From positions 3,596,001-3,660,000 of the forward strand of contig NZ_CP073343.1 in the NCBI RefSeq assembly GCF_024397855.1: a DNA stretch of 64,000 nt, given 5' to 3'. Positions 37,024 to 45,592 of the stretch are shown one piece after another (within the stretch, counting starts at the first letter, position 1; the number at the start of each line of letters is the position of its first letter). The position numbers and the translations under genes were made by a program. Source of the stretch: Marinomonas rhizomae. GTDB lineage: Bacteria > Pseudomonadota > Gammaproteobacteria > Pseudomonadales > Marinomonadaceae. The notes beneath the pieces were generated by a model. The model was not told where the DNA came from, did no database searches, and saw only the letters and a program-made list of their open reading frames with translations.

Positions 37024-37848
37024 CTAAATAAAGTCATCGCTACCAAAATCATCAAAGCCGCCCATATCGTCGAACCCTCCTTGATCAAAGCCGCCTGAAT
37101 CAATATCGCTTTGATCCATATTGGCTTGGTCGAATCCGGCCTGCCCAAAGCCTCGGTTAGGATCTAAACCATCACTTGATTGATCAAAACCTGCCTGACC
37201 GAATCCACTTTGGTCTGCGCTACCGCTATCGGCAAAGCTGTCCTGCCCAGCATCTGATGCAGGTCCAATATCAGAAGCCGCAGGTGTTTCGTTAATAACA
37301 TTGGCCATGTCTGCTTCGGAGTGATGGCTAAACATGTTCATCAACATATTACCAACCACCATACCACCAGCCACACCAGCAGCGGTTTGCAAGGCGCCAC
37401 CTAAAAAGCTACCAGCACCGGAACGACCTCGACCAACACTTTGCGATTGACTGTCAGCTTGATTCCTTGATTGTTGCCCTCTTGTCTGTTGGTTGCTTGA
37501 TTGACCAAAGCTTTGTTGAGAGCCATTACCTCTCCCCCAACCTGAACCTTGTTGAACAGATCCTTGAGAAGAAGCCTGCTCGCCACCAAATAGCCCAGAT
37601 AAGAAACCGCCAGAACTAGGCTTAGCTGATACATTACGCTCCAGTTCTTCAACACGAGCATTTAACTGCTTTAACGCAGCCTCTTGCATAATAATCGTTT
37701 GCGCCATGTAGTAAGGCGCTGCGGGATTCGCCACGAGATGTTTATTAATCTGTGCTTCTGCTGCTTTGTCTCGCTCACCAGTGTTTTTCTCTGCCGTATT
37801 AATACGCTCAAACAAACTATCAATTAAACCGTTTGCGTCGTTACTCAT
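37024..37848 (-). CDS. DUF2076 domain protein with repetitive C-terminus
   Basis: 274 residues. The N-terminal DUF2076 domain (LIDSLFERINTAEKNTGERD, QINKHLVANPAAPYYMAQTI) ends in a short coiled coil (about 50-70). A Gln/Ser/Gly-rich linker leads to a hydrophobic segment (GGMVVGNMLMNMF, about 160-175), and then a low-complexity acidic tail with repeats of the type GFGQAGFDQ and GGFDQGG. The architecture is typical for this periplasm- or surface-associated family, whose function is unknown. A terminator is shared with the oxidase. Confidence 0.85.
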   Translation of the reverse strand: MSNDANGLIDSLFERINTAEKNTGERDKAAEAQINKHLVANPAAPYYMAQTIIMQEAALKQLNARVEELERNVSAKPSSGGFLSGLFGGEQASSQGSVQQGSGWGRGNGSQQSFGQSSNQQTRGQQSRNQADSQSQSVGRGRSGAGSFLGGALQTAAGVAGGMVVGNMLMNMFSHHSEADMANVINETPAASDIGPASDAGQDSFADSGSADQSGFGQAGFDQSSDGLDPNRGFGQAGFDQANMDQSDIDSGGFDQGGFDDMGGFDDFGSDDFI

Positions 37849-38030
37849 GTTCTTGTCTCCAACTAAAAATAGTCAGCAGGCAAATGAAAAAAAAGGGGCC
37901 TGCAATCTCTTAATGATAAGGCTAGGGAATGCGCGAACAAGTGATTAAAGAGTCAGGAAAAAGGAAACAAGGCTTGGAGGAAGATTGAGATTTTTACTTA
38001 ATTGGATTATCTAAAGAACAACAACAAAAA

Positions 38031-38066
38031 AACGCCAGATCAAGCGAGCTTGATCTGGCGTTTTTT
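38031..38066 (-). terminator. Terminator downstream of DUF6172 gene
   Basis: Perfect stem AACGCCAGATCAAG / CTTGATCTGGCGTT with loop CGAG, flanked by A-run and T-run, so effective on both strands. Confidence 0.9.
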
Positions 38067-38091
38067 AATGTCAGTAACCTAGTTGCTGAGC

Positions 38092-38433
38092 TTAGAGCTC
38101 TTCGTCGCTTTCTAGGTTTTCTAGATCTTCATCTTGCTCATCAGTCGCATCACGTTTTGTGCGTTGTGCTGGTGCGGCTAGAATTTCAAGATAGAACTCA
38201 GTCCATTCTTGGCTTTCAGCAAAGCTAATTTTTTCATTAATTTGAGCGACATGAATCTCTTCAGCAAGCGCTTCATTTTGACCAAAGCGGCAATCAAATC
38301 CCCAAAAATCAGCGTATTCTGGCAATTTTTTATTGCGCTCTCTTTTTAGATACTTCTTAACTTCGTTCTTTGTTGCTTCAATTAAACGTGGGTATTTGAT
38401 GGTTGGATGAGATAGTTTAAATGTCTTTTTCAT
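38092..38433 (-). CDS. DUF6172 family protein
   Basis: 113 residues. Conserved start MKKTFKLSHPTIKYPRLIEA, then EVKKYLKRERNKKLP, FWGFDCRFG and EILAAP. The family is a small cytoplasmic protein common in gammaproteobacteria with no known function. The C-terminal 20 residues are highly acidic (DEQDEDLENLESDEEL). It lies 119 bases downstream of the zinc peptidase gene on the same strand. Confidence 0.85.
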   Translation of the reverse strand: MKKTFKLSHPTIKYPRLIEATKNEVKKYLKRERNKKLPEYADFWGFDCRFGQNEALAEEIHVAQINEKISFAESQEWTEFYLEILAAPAQRTKRDATDEQDEDLENLESDEEL

Positions 38434-38552
38434 TGGGATCCTAAAGGATTAAAAGTCAGGAGAAGTTATTGCATACTCCAAATTGCCGAGCATGATAACG
38501 GATCGACTTATTTGTCGCCATGAATAAGTCGATAAAATCTCTGCTACGCCAA

Positions 38553-39626
38553 TTATTCTGCCGTATAAGATCGCAACAAACGATGAATAAAAGCCAACTT
38601 CTCCCGCACCGCTGGAACCAAGACAAAAGGATACAAATCCGGTTGTCCCATGCCACGGTTCAAGTTGTTTACAGCAAACGTTAACGGCACATATTGCGTT
38701 AGAATATCGTCGAAATTATCGTGTCGATATGGGTCGATATTCACCATCACTGCGAGGTTCTGGCGATTCCCCCCTGCGGGCTGAAGACTCAAACCAAAAT
38801 CGCTTGCCATCTCTAAAGTATCGACAATATGCAGATAATGCGCCCATGTTTCTGCCCAATCTTCCCAAGGATGAGAAGAAGCGTACACACTCACAAAGGA
38901 TTGCTGCCAATCTGGATTGGGCGCTTTGTAATGCGCTTCTAATGCATCTGCATAACTAACCGTTTCATCACCAAAAACAGATCGAAAGTCAGCCAAAACC
39001 TGCTCATCATCAAACACCAACCAATCCCAATAATAATGGCCAATTTCATGACGAAAATGACCAATGACTGTCCTATAGGATTCTTGCATGTCTTCGCGCA
39101 TTTGCTCACGGTCAACCGAGTTGCCTTCTGCGGCATTAATCGTCACCTGTCCAGAAGCGTGGCCTGTCATTGCGCTCACATCTTCTGGCACCACGTTATT
39201 TTCAGAAATAAAATCAAACGATAAACCGTCTTCTGGTTCTGTTTTTTTACTCACTAAAGGCAAGCCAAGGCGCAGCAGAGAATACACCAAGCGATGCTTA
39301 GCAAACTCCAGTTGTTGCCATGCCTGACGTTCTTCAATTTTCTCTAAATTCGGAATATGGCGGTTCAATTCACAAGCCATACAAAACGTACTGCCGCCTT
39401 CTTCCACCATCCAGTTACAGACTTGGTGCTGATGGTTTTCACAGTAATACCAACGCTTTGCGGGAATGGATTTGTCAGCCATAGCATACCAAGCATTATC
39501 AACTGATTTTAGCGCACTAATCACCAACTGATCAGGCAAAAAACCCAACGAAGAGGAACATTGCTCACAGTGAGTATTTTCGAATAACACCGTTTGTCCG
39601 CATTGCTGGCAGCTAAAAATTTTCAT
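38553..39626 (-). CDS. Zinc-ribbon and putative zinc metallopeptidase
   Basis: 357 residues from the ATG at 39626 (AGGAG upstream; a frame to 39677 is unsupported). The N-terminal four-cysteine ribbon (FSCQQCGQ, HCEQCSS) and a second Cys cluster (FCMACELNRHIP) precede a metallopeptidase-type motif HEIGHYYWD at residues 193-201, with further His/Glu in WEDWAETWAHYLH. This matches the PF10005/PF15887 (Peptidase_Mx) architecture, predicted protease of unknown target. All catalytic elements look intact. Confidence 0.87.
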   Translation of the reverse strand: MKIFSCQQCGQTVLFENTHCEQCSSSLGFLPDQLVISALKSVDNAWYAMADKSIPAKRWYYCENHQHQVCNWMVEEGGSTFCMACELNRHIPNLEKIEERQAWQQLEFAKHRLVYSLLRLGLPLVSKKTEPEDGLSFDFISENNVVPEDVSAMTGHASGQVTINAAEGNSVDREQMREDMQESYRTVIGHFRHEIGHYYWDWLVFDDEQVLADFRSVFGDETVSYADALEAHYKAPNPDWQQSFVSVYASSHPWEDWAETWAHYLHIVDTLEMASDFGLSLQPAGGNRQNLAVMVNIDPYRHDNFDDILTQYVPLTFAVNNLNRGMGQPDLYPFVLVPAVREKLAFIHRLLRSYTAE

Positions 39627-39740
39627 AAAACTCCTGCTATTAAAAAATTGTCTATAATTGCGTCCTGCTAGGATCATAGTTTACAGTACGGCAAATCACC
39701 TACTCTTATACTCACTAAATACAACTATTGAGACGACACA

Positions 39741-40757
39741 TTGCTGAAGAAAAATAACAAGAGCTTCACAACTATTTCAGACGTTGCGAAATACGCCAAA
39801 GTGGGTAAGACCAGTGTTTCACGTTACCTCAATGGGGAACAAGACAAATTATCAGATGAGCTACGAGAAAAAATTGCGCAAGCCATCACTCACCTAGATT
39901 TTCGTCCTAACCATTCGGCCCGAATGCTCAGAGCGGGACACTCAAAACTCATCGGTCTGTTACTCGCGGATGTGACTAACCCCTATTCCATCGATGTACT
40001 GCAAGGGATTGAACATATTTGCCGTCGCGAAGGCTACATGTTGATGGTCTGTAATACTGACAACAAAGAAGATTTACAGGACAGCTATTTATCCTTACTC
40101 GAAGCTCACCGAGTCGATGGCATCATAGTCAACACTGCTGGCATGGCACAAAAACAAGTAAACAATTTAAAACGTCTATCTTGCCCTTTGGTATTGGTTG
40201 ATAGAATCAATACGTCTTTAGGGTTCGATACTATCGGACTCGACAACGAAGCCGCCGCAAACGATGCGTGCGAGCACTTACAAGCCAACGCTTACGAATC
40301 CATCTTGGTGGTGACCGAATCCATCGCGATTGATCCTCGCCAAGCAAGGGTCGATGCGATCCAAGCCTTCATAAAAGAAAACGACAACATTACGTGCGAT
40401 GTCATTGAAATTGAAAAGATGAGCGTTAGTTTGTTAGTCAAGGTCATTGAAGACTTCATCGCCGCTCACCCAAAGCGCAAAAAAGCCATATTCACCACCA
40501 ATGGTGTCGCTATGATGAGTACCGCGAAAGCCTTGAAACAGTTAGACATTCGTATCGGCTCGCAAATAGGCTTAATCAGCATAGACGACCCAGAATGGGC
40601 TCAATTGTTCGAAGGCGGTATTACCGTCATGCGCCAGCCAACGCAACTCATAGGTCAAACCGCTTGCGAGCGATTGCTTGCTAGAGTTCAAGGCAACAAC
40701 GAAGCCCCACAGCACATAAAGCTCAAAGCCGAACTCGTTATTCGTCATTCCACCTAG
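39741..40757 (+). CDS. LacI-family repressor, PtxS-like
   Basis: 338 residues with an N-terminal LacI helix-turn-helix (ISDVAKYAKVGKTSVSRYLNGE, shown as ISDVAKYAKVGKTSVSRYL) and a periplasmic-binding-like effector domain. Start is TTG at 39741. The downstream genes resemble kguK and kguD of the Pseudomonas 2-ketogluconate operon, whose repressor is PtxS, also a LacI protein; a KDG-responsive KdgR role is an alternative. A perfect palindrome (40844-40861) upstream of the kinase gene is its likely operator. Confidence 0.87.
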   Translation: MLKKNNKSFTTISDVAKYAKVGKTSVSRYLNGEQDKLSDELREKIAQAITHLDFRPNHSARMLRAGHSKLIGLLLADVTNPYSIDVLQGIEHICRREGYMLMVCNTDNKEDLQDSYLSLLEAHRVDGIIVNTAGMAQKQVNNLKRLSCPLVLVDRINTSLGFDTIGLDNEAAANDACEHLQANAYESILVVTESIAIDPRQARVDAIQAFIKENDNITCDVIEIEKMSVSLLVKVIEDFIAAHPKRKKAIFTTNGVAMMSTAKALKQLDIRIGSQIGLISIDDPEWAQLFEGGITVMRQPTQLIGQTACERLLARVQGNNEAPQHIKLKAELVIRHST

Positions 40758-40843
40758 CGCCTTTACAAAAAAACATTTAAATAAAAATTATATGATTAAA
40801 AAACAACCATATATTTTTTTAAAAGCAATTCACAAACCCTATT

Positions 40844-40861
40844 CATGGAATCGATTCCATG
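40844..40861 (+). promoter_or_regulatory. 18-bp perfect palindromic operator for the LacI regulator
   Basis: CATGGAATCGATTCCATG is fully symmetrical around the central CG, a hallmark of LacI-family operators. It is 60 bases before the start of the kinase gene and 87 bases after the repressor gene. Confidence 0.8.
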
Positions 40862-40920
40862 ATACTTTCATCGAATACTATTTGACCTCCATAAACACAA
40901 AAACCTCAGGGGCAATCTAC

Positions 40921-41874
40921 ATGCAAAATAATCAATCACATTCTTTTGTCACACTTGGCGAAGCCATGGCTATGTTTGTGGCCAAAACGCCAGGCCAACT
41001 TGCTGACATTGAAGAATTCCACCGCTCTTTAGCTGGGGCGGAAGTTAACGTCGCTATCGGTATGGCTCGCTTAGGTTTTGAAGCCTGCTACATTAGCAAA
41101 GTCGGTAAAGACAGCTTTGGTCAATTTATTCGTCAAGCAATTAGCAATGAGAATATTCACACAGACCGGATTTCTGAAAGCGCTAATCACGCTACTGGTT
41201 TTATGCTGAAATCCAACGTAACCGACGGCAGCGACCCTAAGGTAGAATACTTCCGCAAAAACTCTGCCGCTTCCACATTAAGCGCTACAGACATAGACGA
41301 AAATTTATTCAAAGCGGGTTCCCATTTACATCTAACTGGCATCTCGATAGCAGTATCTAGCTCAATGCGTGAGGCGACAAAACACGCCTTAAACCTAGCC
41401 AAAGAGCGAGGCTGCAGTGTGTCTTTTGACACAAATTTACGACCAACTTTATGGCCTGATGAAGCCACTATGATTGCGAATATTAATGAATTTGCCTTTT
41501 CCAGCGACATCGTTTTGCCGGGTATAGAAGAAGGCAAAATCCTCGCGGGTAGTGATCAACCAGAAGTGATTGCCGACTTTTATCTGCAGCAAGGCGTCAA
41601 AACAGTTATCGTTAAACTAGGTAGCAAAGGCGCATTCTTCAAAACCAGTACTGGTGAATCAGGAACGGTTGCAGGCTTCCCAGTGGAAAAAGTGGTCGAT
41701 ACAGTGGGTGCTGGCGATAGCTTTGCTGTTGGTGTAATTTCAGCATTACTCGATGGAAAAACCATGGAGCAAGCTGCTCGTCGCGGAAACCTGCTCGGCT
41801 CTTTAACTGTGCAAGTTCGTGGTGACAGTGAAGGTTTACCAACTCGTGCGCGCCTCAATAGTTTAGAAAAATAA
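40921..41874 (+). CDS. kguK: 2-Ketogluconate / 2-keto-3-deoxygluconate kinase (PfkB family)
   Basis: 317-residue ribokinase-family sugar kinase. SFVTLGEAMAMFVA and AGAEVNVAIGMARLGF at the N-terminus and DTVGAGDSFAVGVISALL at the C-terminus (catalytic aspartate) mark the fold. Similarity by eye is closest to KguK of Pseudomonas; KdgK is a near relative and would accept 2-keto-3-deoxygluconate. The ATG at 40921 behind AGGGGC is chosen over a frame reaching 40792, because the operator lies within that extra part. Followed by kguD-like gene with 48-bp spacing. Confidence 0.82.
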   Translation: MQNNQSHSFVTLGEAMAMFVAKTPGQLADIEEFHRSLAGAEVNVAIGMARLGFEACYISKVGKDSFGQFIRQAISNENIHTDRISESANHATGFMLKSNVTDGSDPKVEYFRKNSAASTLSATDIDENLFKAGSHLHLTGISIAVSSSMREATKHALNLAKERGCSVSFDTNLRPTLWPDEATMIANINEFAFSSDIVLPGIEEGKILAGSDQPEVIADFYLQQGVKTVIVKLGSKGAFFKTSTGESGTVAGFPVEKVVDTVGAGDSFAVGVISALLDGKTMEQAARRGNLLGSLTVQVRGDSEGLPTRARLNSLEK

Positions 41875-41922
41875 TTAAGAGAAAAGCGACCTATACGAAG
41901 ACAGCCAAAAGGGAGTAACGAG

Positions 41923-42900
41923 ATGAAGAAAAAGGTCATTTTATACCGAGACATTCCAGCAGAAGAGCGCCAGCGACTTGAAGCACAGTATGACGTGACC
42001 TTCTTTAATAATATCAATGAAGATAACAAAGATGCCTTCATAGCTGCCCTTGCTGACACGGAAGGCTTAATAGGCACCAGCACTAAAATGGGTGCAGAGC
42101 TATTGAGCCTTGCACCTAGGCTCAAAGCCGCATCGACGATTTCCGTTGGCACAGATCTATATGATTTGAATTACCTCACCGAGCGTGGCATTCCCTTAAT
42201 GCACACGCCAGGCGTATTAGACGAAACCACCGCCGATACTATGTTTACGCTGATCATGTGTACTGCAAGACGTGCTGTTGAATTATCTAACATGGTGCGA
42301 GAAGGTCGCTGGAACAGTAACATAGGTGAGTCGCTTTACGGCACTGATGTACACGGAAAAACCCTTGGTATTATTGGCATGGGCCGCATAGGTTATGCCA
42401 TCGCTAAACGCGGACATTTTGGTTTTAACATGAAGATCCAGTACAGCAACCGCAGTCGCAAACCAGACGCCGAGCAAGATCTAAACGCTACTTACATGGA
42501 CATGGAAGAACTACTCAAAACATCCGATTTTGTTTGCGTGATGACGCCATTAACCGCGGAAACTGAACGATTAATCGGCGCAAAAGAATTCGCTATGATG
42601 AAGCCAAATGCCATTTTCATTAATGGGTCTCGTGGCAAAGTTATTGATGAAGCAGCGCTTATCGACGCTCTCAGTAAACGCACCATTCGCGCTGCGGGTT
42701 TAGATGTCTTTGAAGTCGAACCTTTACCTGGCGACTCACCGCTTTGCAAACTGGACAATGCGGTGCTTTTCCCACACATAGGATCAGCAACGGCAGAAAC
42801 ACGTCTTGCTATGATTACCTGTGCAGTCGACAACCTGATCAATGCACTCAATGGTGATATCTCGCAGAACTGCGCCAATCAACATTTGTTAAGTAGATAG
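41923..42900 (+). CDS. kguD: 2-Ketogluconate-6-phosphate reductase / 2-hydroxyacid dehydrogenase (KguD/GhrB-like)
   Basis: 325-residue D-2-hydroxyacid dehydrogenase. The NAD(P) motif GIIGMGRIGYAIAKRG and the catalytic Arg/Glu/His set (NGSRGKVIDEAALI, DVFEVEPLPG, FPHIGSATAETR) are intact. In Pseudomonas KguD reduces 2-keto-6-phosphogluconate; E. coli GhrB acts on glyoxylate, hydroxypyruvate and 2-ketogluconate. The kinase upstream favours the KguD role. A GGATAGCC-type hairpin lies directly at its stop. No transporter (kguT) or epimerase (kguE) is near. Confidence 0.82.
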   Translation: MKKKVILYRDIPAEERQRLEAQYDVTFFNNINEDNKDAFIAALADTEGLIGTSTKMGAELLSLAPRLKAASTISVGTDLYDLNYLTERGIPLMHTPGVLDETTADTMFTLIMCTARRAVELSNMVREGRWNSNIGESLYGTDVHGKTLGIIGMGRIGYAIAKRGHFGFNMKIQYSNRSRKPDAEQDLNATYMDMEELLKTSDFVCVMTPLTAETERLIGAKEFAMMKPNAIFINGSRGKVIDEAALIDALSKRTIRAAGLDVFEVEPLPGDSPLCKLDNAVLFPHIGSATAETRLAMITCAVDNLINALNGDISQNCANQHLLSR

Positions 42901-43036
42901 CCTTTTGGCTATCTACAGCCCCATACCTACTCTATTTCTCCTTCTAAGAACAATAACTTGACCCAAGTCAGCAGCCATAAAAATGACTAATGCTACTCTT
43001 TCACTTATGGAAACCACTATAGTCGAGAGGGATAAA

Positions 43037-43612
43037 ATGTCTAACTTACCGGTATTTAAAAACGAAAAAGATCATCTTTATTTGCCATTTATGAGCAGCT
43101 TCTATAATGCCTTCGCTCAACCATTTGGCTGGGCGCTGTTCCGCATTATTATCGGCGGCATGCTGGTTGTGGAAGGCTGGCCAAAAATCATTGCTCCTTT
43201 TGCTCAAGTGGGCTTTGTGGAAAACTTAGGCTTTTATCCAGGTTGGCTTTGGTCACCCATGTTAGCTGGCATGCAGTTCTTTGGTGGTATGTTCATTGCC
43301 GTGGGATTAATCACCCGACCAATCGCAATCGCGAACGCGGTTATGTTGGCCATTACGTTATGGTTCCATGCTGCTCACCCTTATGGCGACGCTTTATTAA
43401 CTCAAGCTGGTATAGACGCACTAAACGCTGGAAGTGACTTCTTCACACAAAATGGTATAAAACGTTTGGCTGATGGCGGTGGCGCGTTTCTTTCTTCTGT
43501 ACAACTAAAAGCAGAACTGGCTTCTATCTTCTGGACTGCTGGCGCCCTATTACTTGCCGCGTTTGGCGGGGGCTATTTCTCGCTAGACCGCCTGTTTAAG
43601 AAACAGTTCTAA
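43037..43612 (+). CDS. DoxX family membrane protein
   Basis: 191 residues with four membrane helices (about 30-50, 75-95, 100-120, 165-185) and the DoxX core GMLVVEGWPKI, then GMQFFGGMFIAVGLITRPIA. The ATG at 43037 behind GAGAGGG is preferred over 42983. DoxX proteins are linked to redox or sulfur oxidation in different bacteria; no partner here decides. It follows kguD by 136 bases, so it may or may not be in the same operon. Confidence 0.85.
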   Translation: MSNLPVFKNEKDHLYLPFMSSFYNAFAQPFGWALFRIIIGGMLVVEGWPKIIAPFAQVGFVENLGFYPGWLWSPMLAGMQFFGGMFIAVGLITRPIAIANAVMLAITLWFHAAHPYGDALLTQAGIDALNAGSDFFTQNGIKRLADGGGAFLSSVQLKAELASIFWTAGALLLAAFGGGYFSLDRLFKKQF

Positions 43613-43625
43613 GGCTTTATTCCAT

Positions 43626-43660
43626 AAAAAAGGAAGAGATGTATACCACCTCTTCCTTTC
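43626..43660. terminator. Convergent terminator between DoxX and TPR-like gene
   Basis: Stem AAAGGAAGAG / CTCTTCCTTT with 11-base loop; the minus side runs into TTTTT, the plus side into TTTCATT. It can serve both convergent genes. Confidence 0.75.
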
Positions 43661-43693
43661 ATTAACTCTTATTCTGTCTTTCTAAATAAAAAA

Positions 43694-44356
43694 CTAAAGC
43701 ACAACCATCTTGTCTTTTAGTTCAGAAAAGCCAAGCTCATCTAAACTCTTAGATACGTGATTAAAGAACGTCGATTCTTTATCGCCATCCCCGCAATGAT
43801 GTAACATCACTAAGGTACGATTAACCACCCCAATCAAGTTCCCCTTCAATACAGTTATTAGGGGTTCACTCAATGTCATATCCGTATCAAGCGCGCGAAC
43901 CAAAAGGTCGTATTTATTCAACCGACATTCTACATACGGTTTACAAAGGTCCCAGCGTTCAGCATCAATGAGAAGCTCATCCAGTGAAGAAAATACCTTC
44001 TCAGCCAATGACTTGTCGATTTGAGAGTAGCGCTCGAATGTAGCAATAGCATCATCGCAATCTAGCGCTCGGCAAATAGAGACATAATCGCGAAAAAAAT
44101 CAAAGCTCTTTGTTTCTTCGAACAAGCGTAGCGCTTCATTTTTCCTCACTTCTAAATGGATTTTGGCCTCAGGCAGTTTATTCCCAAGAGCAGCCCATTC
44201 AGACAAACAATAAGACGCACGAATGCCACTTAATGAAATATCTTCAGCTAAGGCATGATCGAAGAAATACTCGTATTGGACTAGAGCTTCCGAGTATTTT
44301 TCTTTTTTTGCTAATTCTCTTGCTTGGGTAAGAACGTCCCTAATATCACTACTCAT
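43694..44356 (-). CDS. TPR-like helical protein, unknown function
   Basis: 220 residues, entirely helical with alternating helix pairs (LTQARELAKKEKYSEALVQYE is the clearest TPR-like repeat, given in part as ARELAKKEKYSEALVQYE). No signal peptide or catalytic motif. It lies 42 bases downstream of the signal-peptidase-like gene and is probably the third gene of that operon. Similar small helical proteins in other bacteria carry no assigned role. Confidence 0.72.
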   Translation of the reverse strand: MSSDIRDVLTQARELAKKEKYSEALVQYEYFFDHALAEDISLSGIRASYCLSEWAALGNKLPEAKIHLEVRKNEALRLFEETKSFDFFRDYVSICRALDCDDAIATFERYSQIDKSLAEKVFSSLDELLIDAERWDLCKPYVECRLNKYDLLVRALDTDMTLSEPLITVLKGNLIGVVNRTLVMLHHCGDGDKESTFFNHVSKSLDELGFSELKDKMVVL

Positions 44357-44398
44357 TTAATTTACTTATGTTGAGTCTCAAAATTGTATTTGAACCTC

Positions 44399-45220
44399 TT
44401 ACAGATTAATCTTGTTGCCCAGACGACTAAACTCTTTAGAAAGCCAAATATAAGTCACTTTACCAATAATATCAGACTCAGAAAAAGCCCCCCAATAGCG
44501 ACTGTCATTACTGTTATCTCGCCAATCACCTAAGACAAATACTTGCCCTTCTGGCACCACAGTTTCGGACATAGACATAGAGACTTCGTTGCGTCTAAAG
44601 CGCTCATCAACTGAAGCAATAAGCTCGGGTTTACCGTTTAATATCACTTGGCCATTTTCAATAGCCACTCTATCATTCCCTAGGGCTACCACTCGTTGAG
44701 TAAACAAGGTTTGTCTGTTATTTGGATAACGAAACACCACGACATCACCCACGTTTAAAGACAAATCTTTTGTATCAACAGCAATGTAATCGCCAGGCTG
44801 AAGCGTCGGCATCATAGAACGGGAGGGAACCTGATAAAGCTCAAAACCCAACAAGGCACCACGAGACGAGATAAGCGTTTGACCAAGAAACAAGATCAAA
44901 GCCAGTATAATCAGGTAGCAATACCAGCGGTTATAAGGCTTCAGTTCGTAGGTTTTATTTGCCAAGGCAAGTCTCACAGCACTGAGCATGGCATACAAAT
45001 AAAGGCACAGTAAAAAGGCTATGAAAAACCAAATACCATAGGCAGTTGAAAGCCAGCCAAGCTTACCAAATACAAATAACCCACCAAATTGTAGAAAAAA
45101 CAGCCATAACCCTTTTTTCAAATTCCCTGCATACACATGTCCAAATCCCGGCGATAAGATCGACAACATCAAGGCCCAAATAGGGCTTCTTTTCTTTACG
45201 TTTTGCTTCCCTTCAATCAT
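44399..45220 (-). CDS. Signal peptidase I-like (S26) protein with membrane N-domain, catalytic Lys replaced
   Basis: 273 residues. Several N-terminal helices begin with a PGFGHVYAGNLKKGLW segment, then comes an S26 domain. The nucleophile is retained (SRSMMPTLQPGD, S135) and box E is present as GDWRDNSNDSRYWG. In the box D region RVVALGND, the residue just before R is Gln (Q175, codon CAA) where active enzymes have the general-base Lys. It may be inactive or use another base. It is not likely to be the housekeeping lepB, which normally sits beside lepA and rnc. Confidence 0.82.
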   Translation of the reverse strand: MIEGKQNVKKRSPIWALMLSILSPGFGHVYAGNLKKGLWLFFLQFGGLFVFGKLGWLSTAYGIWFFIAFLLCLYLYAMLSAVRLALANKTYELKPYNRWYCYLIILALILFLGQTLISSRGALLGFELYQVPSRSMMPTLQPGDYIAVDTKDLSLNVGDVVVFRYPNNRQTLFTQRVVALGNDRVAIENGQVILNGKPELIASVDERFRRNEVSMSMSETVVPEGQVFVLGDWRDNSNDSRYWGAFSESDIIGKVTYIWLSKEFSRLGNKINL

Positions 45221-45264
45221 TAATAAAGCTCTTCTTTATCAGCTTATACTTTACCTGCGCCCCG

Positions 45265-45507
45265 TTATAAAACCGAACGAAATCGAGAAAAACGCGCGGC
45301 ATCAATAATTGACCAAAGATGTAAAATTCCGCCAACTAACCACATAAAGAACAAAATCACCGTTGCCCCTAATGCATAGCTCACAAAGACGGTTACAAAA
45401 AAGAACAGCGCCATAAAGATACGTCCCTGCACCAACTGACCTAATCCAGGAATAAAAACATTACAAAGTGCAGCAATCACATTGCCACCTGAACCTTGAC
45501 CAGACAT
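45265..45507 (-). CDS. Small membrane protein with IPGLGQ motif
   Basis: 80 residues from the third in-frame ATG (45507), which has GGGAG 5 bases upstream; earlier ATGs at 45522 and 45519 are possible. Two hydrophobic helices surround FIPGLGQLVQGRIFMALFFF. The motif is the same as in the N-terminal part of the downstream S26-like protein (SPGFGHVYAG), suggesting that the two share a membrane module. First gene of the three-gene operon. Confidence 0.75.
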   Translation of the reverse strand: MSGQGSGGNVIAALCNVFIPGLGQLVQGRIFMALFFFVTVFVSYALGATVILFFMWLVGGILHLWSIIDAARFSRFRSVL

Positions 45508-45592
45508 AAGAGCTCCCATCATAAAACCACTAAAAAATTAAGAATAAGGACAAAACAGATAAATGAAAAGCAACTTCCATTACCAGCCATTA

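Noticed and set aside
44399..45220. Calling this the housekeeping signal peptidase lepB
   Set aside because: The catalytic Lys position is Gln, the N-terminal membrane region is atypical, and lepA/rnc/era are absent, so a plain LepB assignment is not supported.
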